A DNA stretch of 6,621 nucleotides from Ahrensia sp. (GCA_003233475.1 QILU01000170.1:1-6621); one strand, 5' to 3'. Shown: positions 1-6,305, counted from the stretch's first letter. The notes: generated by a model not told the origin, from the letters alone. Made by a program: numbers and translations.

Positions 1-1468
1 CCGCCAATTGTTTTGCCCAGACACATGGCAAGTTTGGCCTTTGTGTTCCTGAATTCCTTGCTTGAAAGTTGCTCACGCAAATATACCGTTTCACGGCGCT
101 TGTTAGGCAATTCAATACCAATCGCATTACGGCCGGGCACAACCGCAACCCGTGCAGCAATAGCGCTCATGGAGCGGGCAATATCTTCAGCCAGACCAAT
201 GACACGGGATGATTTGACCCCGGGTGCAGGTTCCAGCTCATAAAGTGTTACCACCGGGCCGGGGCGAACCTTGAGAATTTGTCCCTTAACGCCAAAATCT
301 TCCAACACGCCTTCAAGCGCACGGGCATTTTCTTCCAGCGCGTCGGTGGACAAAGAAGGATCATCAATCAATGATTTCTGGTCAGACAACAAATTGAGCG
401 AAGGCAGGATGAACCTGCCATTGGAAGATTTCCTCTTGATTTGCTTGCGCGCACGAGCGGCCGTCTGCATCGGTTGCGCCGCATCGGTGTGGGGCACAGG
501 CTCATCTTCAATCATTCCAGATGCATCAACACGGGCTCGCTCCAGCACCTGTGGAGCAACATCAAAATCATCTTCGCTATCATCCCAGATATACTCATCT
601 GCATCTTCAACAACTAGGGCCATTTCTCCGGGCTGCCTGAGCGCAGGGGCATGTTTGTTCCGTCGTTTACGAAACATTGCCATTGTGCTGTAACCCAGAT
701 GCATGACCAGGCCCAGGGGCATGGCAAACAGTGCGCTCCATTCGCGCCCTTCTGTGTCTCCGGCGATTTCTCCGGCTTCAGCTGTTTCAAATTCTTCGGC
801 TCGACTTTGTTCAAGTGCGGTGGAACGTGAAGGAATTCCATTTTGCAACCCGCAAGCTCGCAACATCATCCACAGGCCTGGCACTGCAAACAGGACAAAC
901 AACACAACCGCAAAAATACCGCCCGGATACGAACCGGTAAAGGCACGAGGAATGCTTAAAACCGCATCCCCGACAACTCCGCCCAATCCAACTTCCAACG
1001 GCCAGCCGAGGGAACGGAAACGCAACCCATGGCCGCTGAAAGAAACACCATAGCGCCCACCCAGTATCCCAGTCTTGGGGCAAAGCGCCCAAAGGGACGG
1101 GCGGTGAACTTAAAAAGACCCCAAACCAAAACGGGGGCCAGAAATATGGCAGACGAAAAACCTAAAAACTGCATGGAGAAGTCGGAAAAACTGGCGCCCC
1201 AAAACCCAAGCCAGTTTTCGGCGCTACGGCCATTGGCAAAGGTCAAACTCGGATCACTTATCGTCCAGGTGGCAAGCGAAACAACCCCCAGCAGCACCAG
1301 AACACATTGCACAGCGCCAAAAATTTTATTCAACGGCCCACGCAAAAATGAAGGAATGAACCGATGAAAAAATTCCATGTTCAACCGCCTGGCGCTTCCG
1401 TTTCGGCTCGCAGGAAAGCGATCAAGGCCGGAACCCGCACTGGAAATATTGATATCAGGTGCCTGCAT
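1..1468 (-). CDS. ftsK: DNA translocase FtsK, N-terminal part, cut by the window edge and with one apparent frameshift
   Basis: FtsK is an inner-membrane septal protein that recruits late divisome parts and pumps chromosomal DNA with a hexameric C-terminal motor. Visible in order: a basic N-terminus; hydrophobic segments at about residues 49-69, 102-120 and 134-153; a periplasmic loop with SDPS and the FSDFSMQFLG motif typical of FtsK 4TM domains; a fourth segment (about 872-935 in the window); an acidic linker; and the motor's alpha domain (FGVKGQILKVRPGPVVTLYE, RNAIGIELPN). The protein leaves the window at LGKTIGG, just before Walker A. About 489 codons are present. The frame breaks near 1004-1012: codons to 1010 are in one frame, and GWPLEVGLGGVVGD onward is in another, open to the edge. 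The start at 1468 has AGAGG 10 nt upstream. ATG 1378 (AGGCGG upstream) and GTG 1525 are alternatives. Identity is certain; the exact start is not. Confidence 0.93.
1003..1012 (-). other. Frameshift site within ftsK
   Basis: Upstream of this point the minus strand reads ...AAMGCVSVP and then runs to a stop at 956 without FtsK similarity. A -1 change of frame here continues directly into GWPLEVGLGGVVGD, which is the conserved FtsK fourth-helix region, and then stays open for about 336 codons to the window edge. Restoring one base, for example one more G in the plus-strand GGG at 1010-1012, joins the two parts cleanly. No canonical X-XXY-YYZ slippery heptamer is present. A single-base sequencing or assembly error in a short homopolymer, or a real mutation, is more likely than programmed frameshifting. 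Confidence 0.85.
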
Positions 1469-1566
1469 ACTCAAATAACCTCTACCATTGCCCCATGGGC
1501 AAAATGCAAGCCGACAAGGGCTCACCCCACAGCTGCGCTCAACATAATGGGGAGTTTACGCGGCAG

Positions 1567-1589
1567 ATGGTTAAAAGCCTGTTAACCAT
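1567..1589 (-). promoter_or_regulatory. CtrA-type binding box upstream of ftsK
   Basis: The site is a perfect 8-bp inverted repeat (ATGGTTAA and TTAACCAT) with a 7-nt centre. It contains TTAA-CAGGCTT-TTAA on the minus strand and TTAA-AAGCCTG-TTAA on the plus strand. TTAA-N7-TTAA is the established full binding site of CtrA, the alphaproteobacterial cell-cycle response regulator. It lies about 100 bp before the chosen ftsK start, between the amtB terminator and ftsK, so ftsK is the only gene it can sensibly control. Clear -35 and -10 boxes were not identified. The regulatory role is inferred from the motif and position. Confidence 0.6.
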
Positions 1590-1603
1590 GGGGTTTTCCC
1601 AAA

Positions 1604-1638
1604 GGAAAAAAGCCCGCTCATTTTTCATCGAGCGGGCT
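1604..1638 (-). terminator. Rho-independent terminator of the glnK-amtB unit
   Basis: On the minus strand a perfect 9-bp GC-rich stem (AGCCCGCTC with GAGCGGGCT, loop GATGAAAAAT) is followed directly by TTTTT and then CC. It begins 34 nt past the amtB stop codon and points the right way. It separates the glnK-amtB transcript from the ftsK promoter region, so ftsK should have its own promoter. Confidence 0.9.
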
Positions 1639-1672
1639 ATTAATTATTACGATTGCAAATTTTCCAGTGTTA

Positions 1673-3007
1673 TTATCCTCTCCCGAATGTAAATTCGGGA
1701 TAGGCCTCAACCCCAATCTCACTGCGATCAAGTCCAAGGGATTCCTCTTCTTCTGATACACGAAGCCCGATGGTTGCTTTCAGGGCAAACCAAAGGATTG
1801 AACTGCACACCACGGTGAACACACCATAGGATGCGATCCCCAGAAGTTGAGCTTTTAGCGTTGCGCCATCATTGGTAATCACAACCGCCAGCGTGCCCCA
1901 AATACCTGCAAGCAGGTGAACTGGTATAGCGCCAACCACATCGTCAATTTTGAATTTATCCAGCATGGGGACCGCAAATACCACAATTGTTCCGCCAACC
2001 GCCCCTATTAAAATTGCCGCAAGTGGACCAGGGGTTAAGGGCTCAGCCGTAATAGAAACAAGCCCGGCCAGGGCACCGTTCAACGCCATGGTAACATCAA
2101 GTTTCCTATAAAGAATTTGCATCAACACAAGGGTCGCAACAACACCGCCCGCTGCCGCGAGGTTTGTATTGGCGAAAATACGCGAGATGTCAGAAACATC
2201 GCCAATCGTACCCATGGCCAGCTGGGATGCGCCATTAAAACCAAACCAGCCAAGCCACAGTATAAATGTACCAAGGGTGGCCAGCGGAATATTTGAGGCC
2301 AGCATCGGCATTACTCTGCCGTCTTTGGCATATTTTCCCTTACGGGCACCCAAGATGATAGCACCGCACAAAGCTGCCCATCCGCCAACGGAGTGAACAA
2401 TTGTTGAACCGGCAAAATCATTAAAGCCCGCTTCTTTTAAGAACCCTGCACCCCATTGCCAGGAGCCGGAGATTGGATAAATAAATCCGGTAAGAAAGAC
2501 CGTAAAAATTATAAACGGCCAGAATTTTATCCGTTCCGCAATTGTACCGGACACGATCGAAGCGGTGGCAGCAACAAATGCCATTTGGAAGAACCAATCG
2601 GATGCGGTGGAATAAGAACCTTCAGCCCCTTTGCCAACCGGGTCAAAATCATAACCAAACAGGCTGAACGAACCAAAATAACCCCCATCCACCCCCGTAT
2701 ACATAAGGTTGTAGCCGATCCAATAATACATAATACCGGCGATTGAATAGAGCGAAATATTCTTCAAACATTGCATGGATACGTTTTTCGAGCGCACCAA
2801 TCCGGCTTCCAGCATGGCAAAACCCGCCGCCATGAACATGACGAGAAACCCGCCAATTAAAAATAAAAGCGTATTGAAGACGTAACTTGTCTCTCTAGCC
2901 ACGCTTTCCAGAGTTGCTGCTTCCTGCGCAAAACTTATCCCCGCGACCAGGGATGATGTTAAAATAAGCGACGCAATGAGCGCGGCCTTTTTTGTTGAGT
3001 TTTTCAT
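1673..3007 (-). CDS. amtB: Ammonium transporter AmtB
   Basis: AmtB is an inner-membrane trimeric channel for ammonium uptake, closed by binding of GlnK. The protein is 444 residues. A cleavable signal peptide is likely (KK, hydrophobic stretch 8-24, cleavage near SFA-Q at 27/28), followed by the usual multi-helix Amt core. Family landmarks are present: DFAGSTIVH with the conserved Asp198 and the first pore His205, GTIAERIKF at 154-162, WFGFNGAS at 254-261, and DDVVGAIPVH with the second pore His364. The C-terminal tail (GLRVSEEEESLGLDRSEIG, then YPEF) is of the type that meets GlnK. The start at 3007 has AAAAGG upstream and gives the signal peptide directly. A longer in-frame extension to 3160 would overlap glnK and is rejected. 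It lies 31 nt behind glnK with no terminator between, so the two are co-transcribed. Confidence 0.97.
   Translation of the reverse strand: MKNSTKKAALIASLILTSSLVAGISFAQEAATLESVARETSYVFNTLLFLIGGFLVMFMAAGFAMLEAGLVRSKNVSMQCLKNISLYSIAGIMYYWIGYNLMYTGVDGGYFGSFSLFGYDFDPVGKGAEGSYSTASDWFFQMAFVAATASIVSGTIAERIKFWPFIIFTVFLTGFIYPISGSWQWGAGFLKEAGFNDFAGSTIVHSVGGWAALCGAIILGARKGKYAKDGRVMPMLASNIPLATLGTFILWLGWFGFNGASQLAMGTIGDVSDISRIFANTNLAAAGGVVATLVLMQILYRKLDVTMALNGALAGLVSITAEPLTPGPLAAILIGAVGGTIVVFAVPMLDKFKIDDVVGAIPVHLLAGIWGTLAVVITNDGATLKAQLLGIASYGVFTVVCSSILWFALKATIGLRVSEEEESLGLDRSEIGVEAYPEFTFGRG
1681..1700 (-). repeat. Perfect hairpin in the last codons of amtB
   Basis: TCCCGAAT and ATTCGGGA form an 8-bp perfect stem with a 4-nt loop, within the codons for PEFTFG and ending 5 nt before the amtB stop codon. 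There is no T-run after it, and the true terminator lies about 40 nt downstream. It may be a chance result of the Pro-Glu-Phe and Phe-Gly codons, or an mRNA 3' structure. Confidence 0.5.
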
Positions 3008-3038
3008 TTGTCTGCCTTTTATAAATTTATTGAGGAAT

Positions 3039-3377
3039 TTAGAGTGCTTCTGCGCCCGTTTCACCGGTTCGAATTCGCATGGTCTGTTCCAGATCCAGCA
3101 CGAAAATCTTGCCATCCCCGATTTGTCCTGAATTCGCTGTTTCCTGAATGGCGTCAACAACGGCGTTCACTTGATCTGATGCCACCGCGATTTCCAGTTT
3201 TAATTTTGGAACAAAACTCACCGCATATTCTGCACCGCGATAAATTTCGCTTTGCCCTTTTTGCCGGCCGTAGCCTTTTACTTCGCTCACTGTCAGCCCC
3301 TGCACACCAATGCTGGAGAGCGCGTCGCGGACTTCGTCAAGCATGAAGGGCTTGATGATTGCCATGACAAATTTCAT
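3039..3377 (-). CDS. glnK: Nitrogen regulatory protein P-II (GlnK)
   Basis: This is a small cytoplasmic trimeric PII signal protein that senses ATP/ADP, 2-oxoglutarate and, through uridylylation, glutamine. Its usual partner is AmtB, encoded directly downstream. The 112-residue length is exactly that of the family. The N-terminus is MKFVMAIIKPFMLDEVRDAL. The T-loop carries KGYGRQKGQSEIYRGAEY, with the uridylylation residue at Tyr51. The second PII signature, SGQIGDGKIFVLDLE, is near residues 88-102, and RIRTGETG closes the fold. The ribosome site (GACGGGAAACG) is modest. I call it GlnK rather than GlnB because of linkage to amtB and the sigma-54-like promoter; sequence alone does not separate the two paralogues. 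Confidence 0.96.
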   Translation of the reverse strand: MKFVMAIIKPFMLDEVRDALSSIGVQGLTVSEVKGYGRQKGQSEIYRGAEYAVSFVPKLKLEIAVASDQVNAVVDAIQETANSGQIGDGKIFVLDLEQTMRIRTGETGAEAL

Positions 3378-3400
3378 ATCGTTTCCCGTCTCTTGTTCTC

Positions 3401-3422
3401 AGACCGGAAACACAACCGGTCT
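3401..3422 (-). repeat. Stem-loop in the glnK leader
   Basis: A perfect 7-bp inverted repeat (AGACCGG with CCGGTCT) has an 8-nt loop and ends 24 nt before the glnK start codon. It lies downstream of the predicted sigma-54 start site, so it would form in the 5' untranslated RNA. No T-run follows on the minus strand, so it is not a rho-independent terminator. It could be a protein operator or an RNA-stability element. Function unknown. Confidence 0.6.
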
Positions 3423-3466
3423 TTCATGATTCAAACGCGGTTTATGCGCCCGGATACAAAAGACCA

Positions 3467-3482
3467 ATCAAGAGTCGTGCCA
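3467..3482 (-). promoter_or_regulatory. Sigma-54 type -24/-12 promoter of glnK-amtB
   Basis: The minus strand reads TGGCAC-GACTC-TTGAT. The sigma-54 consensus is TGGCAC-N5-TTGC(A/T), with GG and GC separated by 10 nt. Here GG-N10-GA keeps the perfect -24 element and spacing but has A in place of C at -12. The site lies about 90 bp before glnK, predicting a start near 3456 and a leader of about 80 nt. PII-amt operons are classical NtrC/sigma-54 targets, which supports the call. I did not find a convincing NtrC palindrome upstream. Confidence 0.65.
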
Positions 3483-3490
3483 AACTCACA

Positions 3491-3517
3491 AGCTATTGAA
3501 ATAATTAAATTATAGCT
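3491..3517. repeat. AT-rich inverted repeat upstream of the glnK promoter
   Basis: Outer arms AGCTAT (3491-3496) and ATAGCT (3512-3517) are exact inverted copies separated by 15 nt. Inside lies a second palindrome, ATAATT-A-AATTAT (3501-3513). The element starts 9 bp upstream of the -24 box. This is a typical place for an activator or bending-protein site, but it does not match the NtrC consensus. A TATAAT on the minus strand (3509-3514) lies inside it and could be the -10 of a housekeeping promoter, though no good -35 is seen. Confidence 0.45.
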
Positions 3518-3581
3518 GTCTGAAAAAGAAAGGAATAAATATTATGCCTAATTGTTCATCACATGTGAGCAACCACGCCTG

Positions 3582-4505
3582 TCATGGCGTTTTTTTAGGC
3601 ATGCCGGATTCTGCTCTTCGCTTCGGGTCACGAATTCGAACCAGCCCTTCCTGAGCGCAAGAAGCCACGAGCACCCCATCGCGGGTATAGAGCGAACCGC
3701 GGGTTAAGCCTCGCCCCCCGTTGGAATTTGGGCTGTCTTGAGCAAACAACAGCCATTCATTCATATCAATTGGCCGGTGAAACCACATGGCGTGATCCAA
3801 GCTTGCCACCTGCAAATCCTTGTCAAAAATTTTCCGCCCGTGAGGATAAAGTGCCGTATCCAACAACGTCATATCTGAAGCGTAAGCCAAAACTGCCGCC
3901 TGCAACGCCTGATCGTTAGGGATTGGCCCGGTGGCGCGCACCCAGACATTTTGCTCGGCAGGCAATTTCTTGTCCGAAATATAATGTTCTAACGAAGTCG
4001 CCCGCACTTCTATTGGCCGCTCCCTGCTCCAATAGGCTTTCATGTTATCTGGCGCGAGCTCCATAAATTTAGCCTTGTATTCCTTCTCACTCATCAATGA
4101 TTCCGGTTCGGCCTGTTCTGACATGGGCATATGATAATCAAGACCCTCTTCATGGATTTGAAAGGACACAGAAGTGGAGAAAATTGCCTGCCCATGCTGA
4201 ATACCCACCACCCGCCTTGTGGTAAAAGAACCCCCATCCCGAATACGATCAACTTCATATATAATCGGCACCTCCGGATCACCCGGCCGAAGGAAATAAC
4301 CGTGCAGGGAATGAACCGGTCTGTCATTTGGCACGGTGCGTTGCGCTGCCACCAGCGCCTGGCCGATCACCTGCCCACCAAACACTCGCTGCCAACCGGT
4401 CTTGGGGCTGCGACCACGAAACAGATTGCGTTCCAAAGGTTCGAGGTCGAGAATATCCAGCAGTTCCTCAACGGCTGATAATTTATTGTCTAGCGGGCTG
4501 GTCAT
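3582..4505 (-). CDS. tesB: Acyl-CoA thioesterase II (TesB)
   Basis: TesB is a cytoplasmic thioesterase that hydrolyses acyl-CoA to free acid and CoA. The 307 residues fit the double-hotdog TesB family (286 in E. coli). Landmarks: LFRG and VFGGQVIGQAL (41-51), HSLHGYFLRPGDP (65-77), a second hotdog with YASDMTLLDTAL (208-219), SLDHAMWFHRP (235-245), and the C-terminal GVLVASCAQEGLVR (277-290). By alignment from memory with E. coli TesB, the triad Asp/Thr/Gln corresponds to Asp211, Ser235 and Gln285; the Thr is a Ser, which is a conservative change. The start at 4505 gives the usual N-terminus (LLDILDLEPLERNLFRG). GGAG lies 13 nt upstream, a long spacing. It is the first gene left of a divergent region and is followed by about 200 bp before glnK, so it is probably separately transcribed. 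Confidence 0.96.
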   Translation of the reverse strand: MTSPLDNKLSAVEELLDILDLEPLERNLFRGRSPKTGWQRVFGGQVIGQALVAAQRTVPNDRPVHSLHGYFLRPGDPEVPIIYEVDRIRDGGSFTTRRVVGIQHGQAIFSTSVSFQIHEEGLDYHMPMSEQAEPESLMSEKEYKAKFMELAPDNMKAYWSRERPIEVRATSLEHYISDKKLPAEQNVWVRATGPIPNDQALQAAVLAYASDMTLLDTALYPHGRKIFDKDLQVASLDHAMWFHRPIDMNEWLLFAQDSPNSNGGRGLTRGSLYTRDGVLVASCAQEGLVRIRDPKRRAESGMPKKTP

Positions 4506-4588
4506 GGGGGATGCTTATCTCCATATAAAATATGTGCTATTGTAACAAAACTTGCCGAGACAGAAAGAGGCTTTCAACGGAGGCTAAA
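4506..4588. promoter_or_regulatory. Divergent promoter region tesB / UbiH-family gene
   Basis: These 83 bp must hold the start signals for both flanking genes. Candidate -10 boxes are TACAAT on the minus strand (4544-4539) for tesB and TATAAAAT on the plus strand (4524-4531) for the monooxygenase. Neither has a convincing -35 box, so the assignments are tentative. The strong ribosome site CGGAGG at 4578-4583 lies 5 nt before ATG 4589 and fixes that start. Confidence 0.4.
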
Positions 4589-5839
4589 ATGACGAGCAAT
4601 AATCAGAAAAAACAACCCATACTTGATTGCCTCATTGCCGGGGGCGGATATGTGGGCCTTTCGGTTGCGGTGGCAATAAAAGCTTCTGCACCCCATCTTT
4701 CCGTGACGTTGGTTGATGCGGCGCCAAAAGCCGCTATTTCCAATGATGAGCGGGCATCTGCCATTGCCGCCGCCGCAGGCCGCATGCTCGACCAACTGGG
4801 ACTGTGGCAAGGTTTGTTGAAACACGCCCAACCGATTAACGAAATGATTGTAACCGACAGCCGTACAAACGACCCGGTGCGCCCTGTGTTCCTAACCTTC
4901 GGGGACGCTGCCGATAAATCTTCAACCGAAGAACCCTTCGCCCACATGGTGCCCAATAAGGAATTGGTGAAAGCCCTTCGCGCCAAAGCAAAGGCTCTAG
5001 GCATCAATCTCATTCACGGGGATACAGTGGCACAATTTGCAACCCATGATCCGGCGACAATTGTCACTTTGGGATCGGGGAAAACCCTTCAAACCCGCCT
5101 GCTCATTGCCGCCGATGGGGTGCGTTCCGGCCTGCGCGACCAGGCCGGCATTAAAACCGTGCATTGGGATTACAACCAGATGGGGATTGTCACCACCGTC
5201 GCCCACGAGCGCCCGCACCATGGCCGTGCGGAGGAACATTTCCTGCCCGGCGGCCCCTTTGCCACTCTGCCCCTAACCGGTAACCGCTCATCGCTGGTTT
5301 GGACGGAACCAACAAAAAATGCCAAACGGCTCATGGCTGCCGATGATTTTACCTTCGAATTGGAACTGGAACAACGCTTTGGCCATAAGCTTGGCGAAAT
5401 TGAAGTGGTCGGCCCGCGCAAGGCATTTCCCCTTGGATTAACATTAGCACGGGATTTTGTCCGCCCCCGCTTTGCCCTTGCGGGTGATGCCGCCCACGGT
5501 ATTCATCCAATCGCCGGACAGGGCCTGAATTTAGGCTTCAAAGATGCCGCCGCACTGGCCCAAACAATCGTTGAAGCCGATCGTCTTGGACTTGATATTG
5601 GTTCACTAACAATTCTTGAACGGTATGAGCGGTGGCGTCGTTTCGACACGGTTCAAATGGGGGTTGTCACGGATGTGCTCAACCGCCTGTTCAGCAACGA
5701 CATCGGCCCATTGCGCATGGTACGTACAATCGGACTTGGGCTTGTCGATCGCTTGCCGGGATTGAAAAAAAGCTTCATCAACCAGGCGGCCGGGCGCGGG
5801 GCAACCAACCCCGCCCTGTTAAACGGGGAAGCGATTTAA
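4589..5839 (+). CDS. FAD-dependent aromatic hydroxylase of the UbiH/UbiF/COQ6 family (probable ubiquinone biosynthesis; UbiL-like)
   Basis: This is a class A flavoprotein monooxygenase, most likely hydroxylating the ring of a ubiquinone precursor using O2 and NAD(P)H at the inner face of the membrane. The 416-residue length fits the family. Motifs in order: Rossmann GGGYVG (18-23) followed by the FAD-ribose Asp43 in TLVDA; the DERASAIAAAAGRMLDQLGL block (53-72), which is typical of UbiH-type enzymes; the DG motif AADGVRS (174-180); and the GD motif FALAGDAAHGIHPIAGQGLN (295-314). CGGAGG ahead of ATG 4589 selects that start; the in-frame ATG at 4532 would have poor signals. It diverges from tesB and its stop is 5 bp from that of the VOC gene. 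Alphaproteobacteria carry UbiH, UbiF or UbiL types with different ring positions (C1, C5, C6), which I cannot separate by eye. Confidence 0.9.
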   Translation: MTSNNQKKQPILDCLIAGGGYVGLSVAVAIKASAPHLSVTLVDAAPKAAISNDERASAIAAAAGRMLDQLGLWQGLLKHAQPINEMIVTDSRTNDPVRPVFLTFGDAADKSSTEEPFAHMVPNKELVKALRAKAKALGINLIHGDTVAQFATHDPATIVTLGSGKTLQTRLLIAADGVRSGLRDQAGIKTVHWDYNQMGIVTTVAHERPHHGRAEEHFLPGGPFATLPLTGNRSSLVWTEPTKNAKRLMAADDFTFELELEQRFGHKLGEIEVVGPRKAFPLGLTLARDFVRPRFALAGDAAHGIHPIAGQGLNLGFKDAAALAQTIVEADRLGLDIGSLTILERYERWRRFDTVQMGVVTDVLNRLFSNDIGPLRMVRTIGLGLVDRLPGLKKSFINQAAGRGATNPALLNGEAI

Positions 5840-5844
5840 CCAAC

Positions 5845-6234
5845 CTATCCATAACTTACAATTTCAAACTCTATTCCGTCTTCATCATCGAAATAAAACC
5901 GCTTACCCGGTTCGTAATCTCCATGGTTAGTCGGCGTGTATCCAGCCGCTTTCACCCGTGCTTCCATCGCATCAATATCCGGAACCACCACCCCCACATG
6001 GTTAAGGCTCCCCCGCTCGGAATAATTGTTAGCGGTTGGAACTGAAGCACCTTTCATCGGTGAATAAACCGCCAGATAATAATCATCACCCCCCACATGA
6101 ACCGTGTATCCCTGCCCGTCCATGGATGAGCCCTGCCAACGTATTTTCCATTCAAACAGTTCAACAAGCCGCTGGGCTGTGACTTTAGAATTATCCACTG
6201 TGACATTGATGTGCTCTAAAATTGCAAGGCTCAT
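5845..6234 (-). CDS. VOC-fold (glyoxalase/bleomycin-resistance/dioxygenase superfamily) protein, probably SoxR-regulated
   Basis: This is a small 129-residue protein with two beta-alpha-beta-beta-beta halves. EHINVTV with His8 opens the first half; LNHVGVVVPDIDAMEARVKAAG with His79 opens the second; and DDEDGIEFEIVSYG with Glu124 closes it. These His/Glu positions match the usual VOC metal ligands, so a metal-dependent enzyme is plausible, but the substrate is unknown. Members include glyoxalases, thiol transferases, dioxygenases and drug-binding proteins. The start at 6234 has AGGA 4 nt and AAGGA 10 nt upstream. The promoter carries a SoxR box inside a 19-bp spacer, and a soxR-type gene is divergent. 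I infer a role in defence against redox-active compounds or their products. Confidence 0.9.
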   Translation of the reverse strand: MSLAILEHINVTVDNSKVTAQRLVELFEWKIRWQGSSMDGQGYTVHVGGDDYYLAVYSPMKGASVPTANNYSERGSLNHVGVVVPDIDAMEARVKAAGYTPTNHGDYEPGKRFYFDDEDGIEFEIVSYG

Positions 6235-6267
6235 TTTCCTAATCCTTCTGTTGATTTTCGAAAGTAT

Positions 6268-6281
6268 TTAAGCCAGCTTAA
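6268..6281. repeat. Inverted repeat overlapping the VOC -10 box
   Basis: TTAAGC and GCTTAA are exact inverted arms with a 2-bp centre, and they cover the predicted -10 box TAAGCT of the VOC promoter. The spacing between the TTAA halves is 6, not 7, so it is not a standard CtrA box. It could be a second operator for a repressor, or chance. Confidence 0.35.
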
Positions 6282-6305
6282 TTCCTCAACTTAACTTGAG
6301 GTCAA
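6275..6305 (-). promoter_or_regulatory. SoxR-activated type promoter of the VOC gene
   Basis: On the minus strand, -35 TTGACC (6305-6300) and -10 TAAGCT (6280-6275) are separated by 19 bp, 1-2 bp more than a normal spacer. Long spacers with the operator between the boxes are the hallmark of MerR-family activated promoters, and the E. coli soxS promoter has the same plan. The predicted transcript starts near 6268, leaving a leader of about 34 nt to the VOC start codon. Confidence 0.8.
6284..6301. promoter_or_regulatory. SoxR box (operator)
   Basis: The sequence CCTCAACTTAACTTGAGG differs at one base (seventh, C for G) from the classical SoxR box CCTCAAGTTAACTTGAGG. Arms CCTCAA and TTGAGG are perfect inverted repeats. 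It lies between the divergent VOC and soxR-type genes and inside the VOC promoter spacer. It may also serve for autoregulation of the soxR-type gene, whose start codon is 24 bp away. Confidence 0.88.

Noticed and set aside
998..1020. Programmed -1 frameshifting in ftsK
   Set aside because: No slippery heptamer of the X-XXY-YYZ form and no evident downstream pseudoknot; a one-base indel at GGG explains the data more simply.
811..1092. Open frames on the plus strand and in other minus frames across 1-1500
   Set aside because: They lie over the ftsK coding frame, have low-complexity or Ser/Arg/Pro-rich translations without family similarity, and lack ribosome sites.
3008..3160. N-terminal extension of amtB to an upstream in-frame start at 3160
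   Set aside because: It would overlap the end of glnK, has no Amt similarity, and would bury the clear signal peptide that begins at 3007.
3428..3476. GANTC (CcrM methylation) sites GATTC at 3428 and GAGTC at 3472 in the glnK promoter and leader
   Set aside because: About one such site is expected per 256 bp, so two in this region is not notable.
3559..3568. Palindrome TCACATGTGA downstream of tesB
   Set aside because: The half-sites resemble CRP/FNR arms but are abutted in reverse order and without the 6-bp spacer, and the site is far from any promoter. A 10-bp palindrome can occur by chance.
3575..3597. Plus-strand hairpin ACGCC-TGTCAT-GGCGT followed by a T-run, overlapping the tesB stop
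   Set aside because: The stem is only 5 bp and it points along the plus strand, where no gene lies upstream. The T-run is simply the Lys codons at the tesB end. On the minus strand no T-run follows, so it is not a tesB terminator.
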